Of a stretch of DNA of 64,000 nt, positions 54,858 through 64,000 are shown one piece after another; position 1 is the stretch's first letter; each line of letters opens with the position of its first letter. The notes beneath the pieces were generated by a model. The model made no database searches, had not been told where the DNA came from, and saw nothing but the letters and a program-made list of their open reading frames with translations. A program made the position numbers and the translations under genes. This DNA comes from Arenimonas sp. SCN 70-307. GTDB taxonomy: Bacteria; Pseudomonadota; Gammaproteobacteria; Xanthomonadales; Xanthomonadaceae. Where the stretch lies: assembly GCF_001724815.1 (NCBI RefSeq), contig NZ_MEDO01000001.1, positions 150,170 to 214,169 on the forward strand, written 5' to 3'.

Positions 54858-56384
54858 ATGCCCGCCGTGAGCCAGATCAAGCAGGAAGACTTCATCCAGT
54901 CCGTCGCCGACGCGCTGCAGTACATCTCGTACTACCACCCCGTCGACTACATCCGGAACCTCGCCGCCGCCTACGAGCGCGAGCAGTCGCCGGCCGCCAA
55001 GGACGCCATCGCCCAGATCCTGATCAACTCGCGCATGTGCGCCGAGGGCCATCGCCCGATCTGCCAGGACACCGGCATCGTCACCGTGTTCCTCGAGATC
55101 GGCATGGACGTGACCTGGCCCGACGCCACGATGGGCGTCGAGGACATGGTCCACGAGGGCGTGCGCCGCGCCTACAACCACCCGGACAACAAGCTGCGCG
55201 CCTCGGTGCTGGCCGACCCGGCCGGAAAGCGCACCAATACCAAGGACAACACGCCCGGCGTGGTGAACATGAAGCTCGTGCCGGGCAACACCGTCGACGT
55301 GATCGTGGCGGCCAAGGGCGGCGGCAGCGAGGCGAAGTCGAAGTTCGCGATGCTCAATCCGTCCGACTCGATCGTGGACTGGGTGCTCAAGACCGTGCCG
55401 ACCATGGGCGCCGGCTGGTGCCCGCCGGGCATGCTGGGCATCGGCATCGGCGGCACCGCCGAGAAGGCCATGCTGCTGGCGAAAGAGGCCCTGATGGAGC
55501 CGATCGATATCACCGACCTGCAGGCCCGCGGCCCGTCCAACCGCGCCGAGGAGCTGCGCCTGGAGCTGTACGAGAAGGTCAACGCGCTGGGCATCGGCGC
55601 CCAAGGCCTGGGCGGCCTGACCACGGTGCTCGACATCAAGGTCAAGGACTACCCGACCCACGCCGCCAACCTGCCGGTGGCGATGATCCCCAACTGCGCC
55701 GCCACCCGCCACGCGCATTTCACCCTCGATGGCAGCGGCCCGGTGCAGCTCGAGCCGCCCTCGCTGGCCGACTGGCCGGAGCTGACCTACGACGCCTCCA
55801 AGGGCCGCCGCGTGGACCTCGACACGGTGACGCGCGAGGAAGTGGCCAGCTGGAAGCCGGGCGAGGTGCTGCTGCTCAACGGCAAGCTGCTCACCGGCCG
55901 GGACGCGGCGCACAAGCGCATGGTGGACATGCTCAACAAGGGCGAACCGCTGCCGGTCGACCTGCGCGGCAAGTTCATCTATTACGTCGGCCCGGTCGAC
56001 CCGGTGCGCGACGAGGTCGTCGGCCCGGCCGGCCCGACCACGGCCACCCGCATGGACAAGTTCACCGAGCAGGTGCTGGCCCAGACCGGCCTGATGGGCA
56101 TGGTCGGCAAGGCCGAGCGCGGTCCGGTGGCCATCGAGGCCATCCGCAAGCACCGCTCGGCCTACCTGATGGCCGTCGGCGGCGCCGCCTACCTGGTCTC
56201 CAAGGCCATCAAGGCGGCCCGGGTGGTGGGTTTCGCCGACCTGGGCATGGAGGCCATCTACGAGTTCGAGGTCCGGGACATGCCGGTCACCGTGGCCGTG
56301 GACGCGGCCGGCGAGTCGGTGCACCGCACCGGCCCGCGCGAGTGGCAGGCCCGGATCGGCAAGATCCCGGTCGCGGTCGAATAG
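54858..56384 (+). CDS. fumA: Class I fumarate hydratase (iron-sulfur)
   Basis: 508 residues. The three cysteines that bind the [4Fe-4S] cluster are C69 (CQDTG), C188 (GWCPPG) and C280 (PNCAATRH). The C-terminal beta domain includes GEVLLLNGKLLTGRDAAHKR. It converts fumarate to malate in the TCA cycle. The oxygen-labile class I type (FumA/FumB) fits the length. It is followed by the second cold-shock gene after 254 bases. Confidence 0.94.
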   Translation: MPAVSQIKQEDFIQSVADALQYISYYHPVDYIRNLAAAYEREQSPAAKDAIAQILINSRMCAEGHRPICQDTGIVTVFLEIGMDVTWPDATMGVEDMVHEGVRRAYNHPDNKLRASVLADPAGKRTNTKDNTPGVVNMKLVPGNTVDVIVAAKGGGSEAKSKFAMLNPSDSIVDWVLKTVPTMGAGWCPPGMLGIGIGGTAEKAMLLAKEALMEPIDITDLQARGPSNRAEELRLELYEKVNALGIGAQGLGGLTTVLDIKVKDYPTHAANLPVAMIPNCAATRHAHFTLDGSGPVQLEPPSLADWPELTYDASKGRRVDLDTVTREEVASWKPGEVLLLNGKLLTGRDAAHKRMVDMLNKGEPLPVDLRGKFIYYVGPVDPVRDEVVGPAGPTTATRMDKFTEQVLAQTGLMGMVGKAERGPVAIEAIRKHRSAYLMAVGGAAYLVSKAIKAARVVGFADLGMEAIYEFEVRDMPVTVAVDAAGESVHRTGPREWQARIGKIPVAVE

Positions 56385-56450
56385 CCCGCCCAGCCTGAAC
56401 GGGCTGCCCCTGGTTTGGCCGCTTTGCCGGCCAAGCCACCGAAACCATTG

Positions 56451-56477
56451 GCTTTCCTCCACGGAACGGTGTAGGGT
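56451..56477 (+). promoter_or_regulatory. Shared-type promoter of cold-shock gene 2
   Basis: GCTTTCC (56451-56457), 14 bases, then TAGGGT (56472-56477) plus GGGCG. TTGGCT at 56448-56453 may act as -35. Transcription from here would give a leader of about 155 bases, long like that of E. coli cspA, and much longer than that of copy 1. Confidence 0.55.
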
Positions 56478-56638
56478 GGGCGGGACTGTGTTTGCGAAGG
56501 GTCACTGTGAATCGTGGCCTGATGCGGTAGATCCATCGATCCGCTACATCTTTTCACCTCGCTCCTCCTTGCAACCCCAGTCGCGCGGCGGGATGTTCCC
56601 GTCAGCGATATCCATTAATTGTTCCAAGGAGTTAGCAA

Positions 56639-56848
56639 ATGTCGGATCGTCAGATCGGTACCGTCAAGTGGTTCAACGATGCCAAGGGCTTCGGCTTCAT
56701 CAGCCGCGAGAACGGCGAGGACGTGTTCGTCCACTTCCGTTCCATCCAGGGCACCGGCTTCAAGTCCCTGCAGGAAGGCCAGAAGGTCTCCTTCAAGCTC
56801 GTCAAGGGCCAGAAGGGCATGCAGGCTGACGAAGTGCAGCCGATGTAA
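56639..56848 (+). CDS. Cold-shock protein, CspA family (copy 2)
   Basis: 69 residues, [20 protein letters not shown] at the start. RNA-binding motifs KGFGFISRE and [10 protein letters not shown] are intact. It is almost identical to copy 1, yet lies 6.6 kb away. The immediate leader TTAATTGTTCCAAGGA (56615-56630) is also shared. It is probably a duplicated gene that keeps its regulation. Confidence 0.96.
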   Translation: MSDRQIGTVKWFNDAKGFGFISRENGEDVFVHFRSIQGTGFKSLQEGQKVSFKLVKGQKGMQADEVQPM

Positions 56849-56871
56849 TCCAGTCCCCCAAGGACTGAGCG

Positions 56872-56906
56872 AAGCCCCGGGTGGAAACGCCCGGGGCTTT
56901 TCTTTT
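56872..56906 (+). terminator. Rho-independent terminator of cold-shock gene 2
   Basis: AAGCCCCGGG (56872-56881) pairs with CCCGGGGCTT (56890-56899), an 8-base loop, followed by TTCTTTT. A smaller hairpin CAGTCCCCCAAGGACTG (56851-56867) precedes it. Confidence 0.88.
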
Positions 56907-56957
56907 GGGGCGCCGGCCGTCGTATGCTGCGGGCCGACCCCAAGCACGGAAGCCGGC

Positions 56958-57590
56958 ATGTACACCCTGTACTACTCCCCCGGCGCGGCCAGCCTGGTCG
57001 TGCACTGGTTGCTGATCGAAATCGGCGCGCGCCACGAACTGCGCCGCCTGGACCTGGCCGCGGGCGAGCACAAGCGCCCCGAATACCTGGCCATCAACCC
57101 GCACGGCGTGGTGCCGACGCTGCTCATCCACGGCGAACCCGTGGCCGAGGCGGCGGCGCTGGTGCTGCACCTGGCCGACGCCCATCCGAGCTTCGGGCTG
57201 GCGCCGGAGCCGGGCAGCGTCGAGCGCGCAAAGTACTACCAGTGGGTGCTGCACCTGGCCAACACGATGCAGCCGGCCTTCCGCACCTGGTTCTATCCGA
57301 ACGAGGCCGCCGGCGAGCAGAACGCCGAGGCGGCCAAGACCCGGGCGCGCGAGCGCATCGAGGCCTGCTGGGACAACATCGAGGCCCACCTCGCAAGACG
57401 CGGTCCTTACCTGATGGGGCCTTCGGTAAGCGCGGCCGATTTCCTGCTGGCGATGCTGATGCGCTGGTCGCGCAACATGCCGCGTCCGGCCACCGACTGG
57501 CCGCAGCTGGGCGCGCTGGCGCAACGCATGAAGGCGCGCCCCTCGTTCCGCGTGCTCTACGAGCGCGAAGGCCTCACCGAGTGGGCCTGA
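56958..57590 (+). CDS. Glutathione S-transferase family protein
   Basis: 210 residues. The N-terminal thioredoxin-like domain starts MYTLYYSPGAASLVVHWLLI and includes NPHGVVPTLLIHGEPVAEAA (the cis-proline and GSH-binding region). The C-terminal helical domain ends YEREGLTEWA. Catalytic serine or tyrosine near the N-terminus is plausible (S8). The substrate is unknown. The next gene starts 4 bases after its stop. Confidence 0.9.
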   Translation: MYTLYYSPGAASLVVHWLLIEIGARHELRRLDLAAGEHKRPEYLAINPHGVVPTLLIHGEPVAEAAALVLHLADAHPSFGLAPEPGSVERAKYYQWVLHLANTMQPAFRTWFYPNEAAGEQNAEAAKTRARERIEACWDNIEAHLARRGPYLMGPSVSAADFLLAMLMRWSRNMPRPATDWPQLGALAQRMKARPSFRVLYEREGLTEWA

Positions 57591-57594
57591 GCCC

Positions 57595-58272
57595 GTGACA
57601 TCCGGACGCGCGGTGCTGCTGGCCGGGGCCACGGGCCTGGTCGGCGGCCGCGTGCTTGCGCGCCTCCTGGCGCAAGCCGGGGGCCCGCGGGTGCTGGCGC
57701 TGGTGCGCCGGCCGCTGGCGCAGGAGCACCCGCGGTTGCACGCGCTGGTCGGTGCCTGGGATGCCGCGGCCATCGCCGGGGCGCTCGACGGCGCGCCGCT
57801 CGAAGCCTTCGCCTGCTGCCTCGGCACCACGATCCGGCAGGCCGGTTCGCGCGAAGCCTTCCTCGCGGTCGACCGCGACCTGGTGCTGTCGCTGGGCGAA
57901 ACCGCGCGTGCGCTGGGCGCACGCCAGGCGCTGCTGGTGTCATCCGTCGGCGCCAGTGCGCAGTCGGGCAATTTTTATCTTCGGGTCAAGGGCGAGGCCG
58001 AGCGCGGGCTCGCCGGGCAGGGCTTCGAGCGCGTGGATTGCCTGCGGCCCGGGCTGCTGCTGGGCGAGCGCAGCGAACGGCGTCGCGCGGAGGGGCTGGG
58101 CCAGCGGCTGGCGCCGATCACCAACCCGCTGATGCGCGGGCCGCTGCGCCGCTACCGTGCCATCGACGCCGACGTGGTGGCCGGCGCGATGGTCTCGCTG
58201 GTCGGTCGCCCGGAGCCCGGCCGCTTCGTCCACGAATACGACGCGATGAACCAGATGAACCAGGTTCAATAA
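57595..58272 (+). CDS. NAD(P)-binding Rossmann oxidoreductase (YbjT/HTATIP2-like)
   Basis: 225 residues from a GTG. The dinucleotide motif GATGLVGGRVLAR is at about 11-23. ALLVSSVGASAQSGNFYLRV and RPGLLLGERSER fit the NAD(P)H-binding SDR-like branch of the HTATIP2 type. A Tyr in FYLRVKGEAER resembles the YxxxK site. Substrate unknown. It lies 4 bases after the GST gene, so the two may be co-transcribed. Confidence 0.88.
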   Translation: MTSGRAVLLAGATGLVGGRVLARLLAQAGGPRVLALVRRPLAQEHPRLHALVGAWDAAAIAGALDGAPLEAFACCLGTTIRQAGSREAFLAVDRDLVLSLGETARALGARQALLVSSVGASAQSGNFYLRVKGEAERGLAGQGFERVDCLRPGLLLGERSERRRAEGLGQRLAPITNPLMRGPLRRYRAIDADVVAGAMVSLVGRPEPGRFVHEYDAMNQMNQVQ

Positions 58273-58286
58273 AATCAACCTGGTTC
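58257..58286. terminator. Inverted repeat at the end of convergent genes
   Basis: GAACCAGGTT (58257-58266) pairs with AACCTGGTTC (58277-58286) around a 10-base loop that holds the stop codon of the oxidoreductase (58270-58272). There is no strong T-run, so it is a weak terminator candidate between convergent genes. Confidence 0.4.
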
Positions 58287-58299
58287 GTTTGATCCAGGT

Positions 58300-59427
58300 T
58301 TATTCGAGGCCGACGCGCAGGATCTGGCCCTTGGCGTCGTCGGTGAGCAGGTAGAGGTAGCCGTCCGGGCCCTGGCGCACGTCGCGGATGCGCTCGCCCA
58401 GGTCGACCAGCAGCGGCTCTTCGGCCACCACCTTCTCGCCGTCGAGCTCGAGCCGCACGACGCGCTGGAAGGCGAGGGCGCCCACGAACAGATCGCCCTT
58501 CCAGGCCGGGAAACGGTCGTGGTCGTAGAAGGCCAGGCCGCTGGGCGCGATCGACGGCGTCCACTGGTGCATGGGTTGTTCCATGCCCTCCATTTCCTTC
58601 TTGCCCGAGCCGATCGGCGCGCCGGAATAGTTCACGCCCAGCGTGATCACCGGCCAGCCGTAGTTCTTGCCCGGGTCGGGGATGTTGAGCTCGTCGCCGC
58701 CGCGCGCGCCGTGCTCGGTCTGCCAGAGCTTGCCGGTCTGCGGATGCAGGGCCGCGCCCTGCACGTTGCGGTGGCCGTAGGACCAGATGGCCGGGTCGGC
58801 GCCCTCGCGGCCCACGAAGGGGTTGTCGGCGGGAATGGCGCCGTCTCGCTCGATGCGGAAGATCTTGCCCTGGCCCTTGTCCAGCGCCTGCGGGAAATCC
58901 CAGTTGCCGCGGTCGCCGGTGGTCACGTAGAGCCGGCCCTCGCGGTCGAACACCAGGCGCGAGCCGAAGTGCTGGCCGGCCTCGAGCTTGGGCAGCTGGC
59001 GGAAGATCACCTGCACGTCTTCCAGCGCCTCGCCCACCAGCTTGCCGCGGGCCACCGCGGTGCCCGAGCCGCCTTCGCCCGGCTCGGAGTAGCTGAGGTA
59101 GACCAGGCTCGTGCTGGCGAAGTCGGGGTCGACGGCCACGTCGAGCAGGCCGCCCTGGCCGCGGGCCCAGACCTCGGGCACGCCCGCCAGCGGGCCGGAG
59201 AGCTTGCCGTCGGTCGACACCAGGCGCAGGCGGCCCGGGCGCTCGGTCACCAGCATGCGGCCGTCGGGCAGGAAGGCCAGGCCCCAGGGGTGCTCGAGGC
59301 CGCCGGCCACCGGCTGCACCTGCACCTGGCCGTGCTGGCTGGGAAAGCTGCGGGCGGCATCGTTGGAGTTCTGCGCGGCGCAAGCGCCAACGGCGAGCAT
59401 CAGGGCGAGGGCGAGGGGCGTCTTCAT
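58300..59427 (-). CDS. PQQ-type soluble sugar dehydrogenase (YliI-like lipoprotein)
   Basis: 375 residues with a signal ([16 protein letters not shown]), probably a lipoprotein. The six-bladed propeller of the glucose/sorbosone dehydrogenase family shows [40 protein letters not shown] (H and R near PQQ), [15 protein letters not shown] and [14 protein letters not shown]. It should oxidise aldoses in the periplasm using PQQ, though PQQ synthesis genes are not in the window. Confidence 0.91.
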   Translation of the reverse strand: MKTPLALALMLAVGACAAQNSNDAARSFPSQHGQVQVQPVAGGLEHPWGLAFLPDGRMLVTERPGRLRLVSTDGKLSGPLAGVPEVWARGQGGLLDVAVDPDFASTSLVYLSYSEPGEGGSGTAVARGKLVGEALEDVQVIFRQLPKLEAGQHFGSRLVFDREGRLYVTTGDRGNWDFPQALDKGQGKIFRIERDGAIPADNPFVGREGADPAIWSYGHRNVQGAALHPQTGKLWQTEHGARGGDELNIPDPGKNYGWPVITLGVNYSGAPIGSGKKEMEGMEQPMHQWTPSIAPSGLAFYDHDRFPAWKGDLFVGALAFQRVVRLELDGEKVVAEEPLLVDLGERIRDVRQGPDGYLYLLTDDAKGQILRVGLE

Positions 59428-59454
59428 GCGATGGGGCTCCTGGTTTGGTTCGGG

Positions 59455-60114
59455 TCAGTCAAGCAGCGGCGCGAGCGCCGGCCAGACGTGGTCGCGCAGC
59501 TTGGGCTGGGCCTCGGCCACTGGGTGGAGGTTGTCGGCCTGGAACGCGTCGCGGTCCATGGCGATGGGTTCGAGCAGGAAAGGCAGCAGGGCGGTGCCGT
59601 GCGCCTCGGCCAGCTCGGTGTAATTGCGCTCGAAGGCCTGGGTGTACTGCGGGCCGTAGTTGGGCGGCAGGCGCATGCCCACCAGCAGCACGCGGGCGCC
59701 CGATTCGCGCGAGGCGACGATCATGCGCTCGAGGTTGGCGCGGGTCTGCACCAGGTCCAGGCCGCGCAGGCCGTCGTTCGCGCCCAGTTCGATGACGACC
59801 ACGTCGGGCGAATGGCGACGCAGCTCGGCGGCAATGCGGCTGGCACCCCCGGCGGTGGTTTCGCCGCTGATGCTGGCGTTGGCCACTTTCCAGCCCGGCC
59901 GCTCGCTGCGCAGCTGCGTGGCCAGCAGCGCCACCCAGCCCTGCTCGGGCGGCAGGCCGTAGGCGGCCGAGAGCGAGTCGCCCATCACCAGTACGGTGCG
60001 CTCGCCGGCGCCAGCCGCGAAAACCGGCAGGCTGGCAAGTGCCAAGAGAAAGACCATGACCCCGCGTTGAACCCGGGTGCGCCATGCTCCATATCCTGAT
60101 GTAGTTGCTCTCAT
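59455..60114 (-). CDS. tesA: GDSL-type esterase/lysophospholipase TesA
   Basis: 219 residues from ATG 60114, which gives a charged n-region before the hydrophobic segment (MVFLLALASLPVFAAGAG). An in-frame ATG at 60057 is the alternative. SGNH blocks are VLVMGDSLSAAYG (catalytic Ser), GANDGLRG (Asn), and DNLHPVAEAQ (Asp/His). TesA acts as a periplasmic thioesterase, protease I and lysophospholipase L1. It is divergent from ybbA, as in many proteobacteria. Confidence 0.92.
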   Translation of the reverse strand: MRATTSGYGAWRTRVQRGVMVFLLALASLPVFAAGAGERTVLVMGDSLSAAYGLPPEQGWVALLATQLRSERPGWKVANASISGETTAGGASRIAAELRRHSPDVVVIELGANDGLRGLDLVQTRANLERMIVASRESGARVLLVGMRLPPNYGPQYTQAFERNYTELAEAHGTALLPFLLEPIAMDRDAFQADNLHPVAEAQPKLRDHVWPALAPLLD

Positions 60115-60139
60115 CGTTTTCCCATTGACTGAGGATCCC

Positions 60140-60834
<695 letters not shown>

Positions 60835-60838
<4 letters not shown>

Positions 60839-63324
60839 GGTGGCTGCCCCTGGCCTGGCGCCAGCTGGGCCGCGACCTGGCCTCGGGCGACGTGCGCATC
60901 CTGCTGGCCGCGCTGGTGCTGGCGGTCACGGCGGTGTGCTCGGTGGGTTTCGTCACCGACCGCGCCGAGCGCGCGCTGGCGCTGGAGGCCAACCGCCTGC
61001 TGGGCGGCGACGTGGTGGTGCGCGCCGATGCGCCCATCGAAGGGCCGCTGCGCGAGCTGGCGGAGGCGCCGGGGCTGGATCGCACCGAGACCTGGTCGTT
61101 CCCGAGCATGGTCCGGGTCGGCGAAGCGCTGCGCCTGGGCGACCTCAAGGCCCTGGGCGAGGGTTTCCCGCTGCGCGGCAGCTTCCGCGTCCAGACCCAG
61201 GCCGGCGGGCCAGAAAGCGTGGCCGAAGGCGTGCCCGCGCCCGGCACGGTGTGGATCAGCCGCGCCGGTGCCGACGCGCTCGACGCGAAACCCGGCGACC
61301 TCGTCGGCATCGGCAACAGCGAACTGCGGCTGGCGGCGCTGGTGGTGCAGGAGCCGGATGCGGCGCTGGACTACTTCAACACCGCGCCCAAGGTCTTCCT
61401 CAACCTGGCCGACCTGCCGGCGACCGGGCTGGTGCAGCCGGGCAGCCGCATCGCCTACCGGCTGGTGATCGCCGGCGAGGCCGCGGCGGTGGATCGCTTC
61501 GCGACCGCTGCCGCCGGGCAGCTCGACCGCGGCCAGCGGCTGGAAACGGCCGCCGAGGCGCGCCCGGAAATCCGCCGCGCGCTCGATCGCGCCGACCGTT
61601 TCCTCGGGCTGGCCGCGCTGGTGTCGGTGGTGCTGGCCGCGATCGCCGTGGCCATGGCCGCCCGCCGCCACAGCGCCCGCCACCTGCAGGGCGCGGCGGT
61701 GATGCGCTGCCTGGGTGCGCAGCAGTCCACGCTGGTGGGCATCCACGTCGGCGAGCTGGCGCTGCTGGGCCTGCTCGGCAGCGGCATCGGCGTGGCCGTC
61801 GCCTTCGGCCTGCAGTGGTTCGTGGCCGATTGGCTCTCGACGGCACTGAAGATCGACTTGCCCGCGGCCGGCCTGACGCCGGCGCTCGAAGGCCTGGGCG
61901 TGGGCCTGGCGGTGCTGCTGGCCTTCGGCGTGCCGCCGGTGCTGGCCCTGCGCCGGGTGCCGGCGCTGCGCGTGCTGCGCCGCGACCTCGACCCGACCGA
62001 ACCCTCGGCCTGGGTGGTGGCGATCGCCGGCCTGTCCGGGCTCTCGGCGCTGCTGTGGTGGAAGGCGGGCTCGGCGACGCTGGGCACGGCGATGCTGGTG
62101 GGCATCCTGGCGACGGTGGCCGTGCTGGCGCTGCTGGCCTGGGCCCTGATCCTGCTGGTCCGGCGCCTGCGCACGCGCCTGCGCGGCCCCTGGCGCTACG
62201 GCCTGGCCAACGTCAGCCGCCGCGCGGGGGCCTCGATCGCGCAGGTGAGCGCGCTGGGCCTGGGGCTGATGGCGCTGCTGCTGCTCACCTTCGTTCGCAC
62301 CGACCTGCTCGACCGCTGGCGCGACGCCATGCCGGCCGATGCGCCCAACCGCTTCGTCATCAACGTGCAGCCCGACCAGGTCGCCTCCGTGCGCGAGTTC
62401 CTGGCGGGGCAGGGCGTGTCGGAACCCGAGCTCTACCCGATGATCCGGGCGCGCCTGACCGAGTACAACGGCCAGCCCGCCAGCGGCGAGATGTACCCGG
62501 AAAACAGCCGCGGCCGGCGCATGGCCGAGCGCGAGTTCAACCTCTCGGAAGGCGCCGCGCTGCGCGACGACAACGTGGTGACGGCCGGCGCGTTCTGGAC
62601 CGGCGTACCGGACTCGCCGGAGCTGTCGGTGGAGGAAGAATTCGCCGAGTCGCTGGGCTGGAAGGTCGGCGACGAGGTGGCGTTCGACATCGCCGGCGCG
62701 CGTTATGCCGGCCGCATCACCAGCCTGCGCCGGGTGGACTGGGAGAGCTTCCGCCCGAACTTCTTCGTGCTCGGCTCGCCCGGTTCGCTCGAAGGCTATT
62801 CGGGCAGCTTCATCACCGCGGTGAAGGTGCCGCCGGAGCGCACGCGCTTCACGGCCGAGCTGGTGTCGGCGTATCCGAACCTGTCGGTGATCGACATCGA
62901 CGCGGTGCTGGCGCAGGTGCGCAGCACGGTCGACCAGGTGTCGATGGTGGTGGAGGCGGTGTTCGCGTTCTCGCTGCTGGCGGGCGTGCTGGTGCTGCTG
63001 GCGGCGGTGAGCGCCAGCCAGGACGAGCGCCTGCTCGAGGGCGGCGTGATGCGCGTGCTGGGTGGTTCCGGCCGCCAGCTGCGCCTGGCCCAGGCTTCGG
63101 AATTCGCGGCCATCGGCCTGCTTTCGGGCGTGGTGGCGGCCATCGCTGCCTCGGTGCTGGCCGGCGTCATCGCCAGCCAGGTCTTCGAACTGCCCTGGCG
63201 CGCCGACCCGGCCCTGGCCGCCACCGGCGCCGTGGCCGGCCTGCTCGCGGCGCTCGTCGCCGGGCTCTGGGCCACCCGCCGCATCATCACCGCGCCCCCC
63301 TCCGTCACCCTCCGCGAACTCTGA
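60835..63324 (+). CDS. ybbP: FtsX-like ABC permease YbbP
   Basis: 829 residues with four or more membrane segments per half and large extracellular domains. Regions such as LGLAALVSVVLAAIAVAMAA and FALSLLAGVLVLLAAVSASQ-type helices fit the FtsX fold. It pairs with YbbA upstream and the divergent tesA, the conserved tesA-ybbA-ybbP cluster. The substrate is unproven; lipid or lipoprotein transport is suspected. Confidence 0.94.
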
Positions 63325-63336
63325 AGAAACGGGGTC

Positions 63337-63822
63337 TCAAACCAGGAGGGCGAGGGCGAAGAGGGCGAGCATGGCGAAGGCAAGGGCGAGCTTGAGGATG
63401 GCGCCCAGCAGCAGGCCCAGCCAGGTGCCCAGGCCGATGCGGGAGGCCTGCTGCCAGTCGCGGCCGTGGGCCATCTCGCCGGCGGCCGCGCCCAGCAGGG
63501 GGCCGGCGATCAGGCCGGGCAGGCCGAAGAACAGGCCGACCACGCTGCCCACGCCGGCGCCGAACAGGCCTTTGCGCGACGCCCCCGCGCGTTGCGCGCC
63601 GACCAGGCTGGCCAGCAGGTCCACGCCGATCGACAGCAGCACCAGCAGGCCCAGCACCACCAGCGTCGGCACCGTGATGTGCAGGTAGCCATCGACCCAG
63701 GCCGCCAGCCACATGCCGGCGAACATCACCGGCAGGCCCGGCAGCACGGGCAGGATCGTGCCCAGCAGGCCGATGATGATCAGCGCCGCGGCGACCGTGT
63801 ACCAGACCGTCTGCATGTCCAT
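63337..63822 (-). CDS. DUF456 membrane protein
   Basis: 161 residues with five or so membrane helices. MDMQTVWYTVAAALIIIGLL and GLLGTILPVLPGLPVMFAGM open the DUF456 fold, and FGAGVGSVVGLFFGLPGLIA follows. The family has no assigned role. It is convergent with ybbP, 12 bases apart, and a palindrome lies just upstream. Confidence 0.9.
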   Translation of the reverse strand: MDMQTVWYTVAAALIIIGLLGTILPVLPGLPVMFAGMWLAAWVDGYLHITVPTLVVLGLLVLLSIGVDLLASLVGAQRAGASRKGLFGAGVGSVVGLFFGLPGLIAGPLLGAAAGEMAHGRDWQQASRIGLGTWLGLLLGAILKLALAFAMLALFALALLV

Positions 63823-63840
63823 GCGCCGAGCATAACAACG

Positions 63841-63903
63841 AAGAAAGGGGGTCAGGTTCACTTTTGCGCAGCGGCGCAAAAGTGAACCTGACCCCCTTTT
63901 CTT
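63841..63903. repeat. GGGGTC/GACCCC palindrome, intergenic copy
   Basis: GGGGGTCAGGTTCACTTTT followed by GCGC pairs with its reverse complement across a 4-base loop (arms about 63841-63869 and 63874-63903, one extra T in the right arm). The core GGGGTCAGGTTCACTTTT is identical to the one inside icmF. The 97 bases after it contain no recognisable gene; a weak GTG frame at 63958 runs off the edge. Confidence 0.85.
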
Positions 63904-64000
63904 GGTTCTTCTCCCAACTGAGGGGAGTGGCGCACGGCCGACCCGGTAGATTTGTTGGTGTCTAAGCAGCAAATCGGGGCCGGCCGTGGCCGACGGGAAT

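Noticed and set aside
63958..64000. Possible gene start GTG TCT AAG CAG
   Set aside because: Only 14 codons before the edge, no ribosome site and no family pattern. A short inverted repeat nearby (63933-63940 with 63981-63988) is too small to interpret.

Overview
The window is 64 kb of a high-GC chromosome (roughly 70% G+C by eye) with almost no gaps between genes. Gene content and style point to a gammaproteobacterium of the Xanthomonadales/Lysobacterales (Lysobacter, Luteimonas or Arenimonas-like). Clues are the mix of secreted peptidases, the mqsRA toxin-antitoxin pair with its typical operator, and dispersed palindromes whose arms begin GGGGTC and end GACCCC. The genus cannot be fixed from this sequence alone. 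I saw no rRNA, tRNA, CRISPR array or complete insertion sequence.

Layout. 1-3.1 kb: the start of a MASE1 membrane sensor (cut by the window edge) and two paralogous secreted proteins flanking an unrelated gene. 3.25-6.93 kb: fused isobutyryl-CoA mutase icmF, which carries two palindromic-repeat insertions and a frameshift. 6.94-9.60 kb: an AT-richer two-gene module, a Ser/Thr kinase overlapping a TPR-like protein, which looks horizontally acquired. 9.87-11.1 kb: a LysR/cupin relic and a membrane-anchored Mrr-type nuclease. 11.4-16.0 kb: small housekeeping and accessory genes, including a TrmY-like SPOUT methyltransferase and mqsRA. 16.0-25.2 kb: YwqG-flotillin-M14 peptidase, DUF418, a Tat-exported epimerase, a cytochrome c/rhodanese fusion with NnrU, and a MASE2-GGDEF cyclase. 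25.3-33.2 kb: a histone H1-like protein, an orphan membrane-anchored solute-binding protein, a response regulator with a degenerate GGDEF domain, and an M24/S9 peptidase pair. 33.2-46.0 kb: DUF808, an acyltransferase, YpfJ, MltB, rhomboid, DbpA, RluF, FKBP, a flavoprotein, Nudix and DUF2383. 46.0-64.0 kb: a repeat cluster, an M3 peptidase, glutathione peroxidase, ferredoxin-NADP reductase, two near-identical cold-shock proteins, SlyD, sterol desaturase, ABC-F Uup, class I fumarase, GST, sugar dehydrogenase, TesA, the YbbA/YbbP exporter, DUF456 and a terminal palindrome.

Most of the window is ordinary core genome. The most interesting part is 3.2-11.1 kb, where a metabolic gene broken by repeats and a frameshift abuts an acquired kinase/TPR module, a gene relic and a nuclease. 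That arrangement suggests a small genomic or defence-like island. The kinase/TPR pair is the best candidate for an undescribed system, but its function is inferred only from architecture and context.
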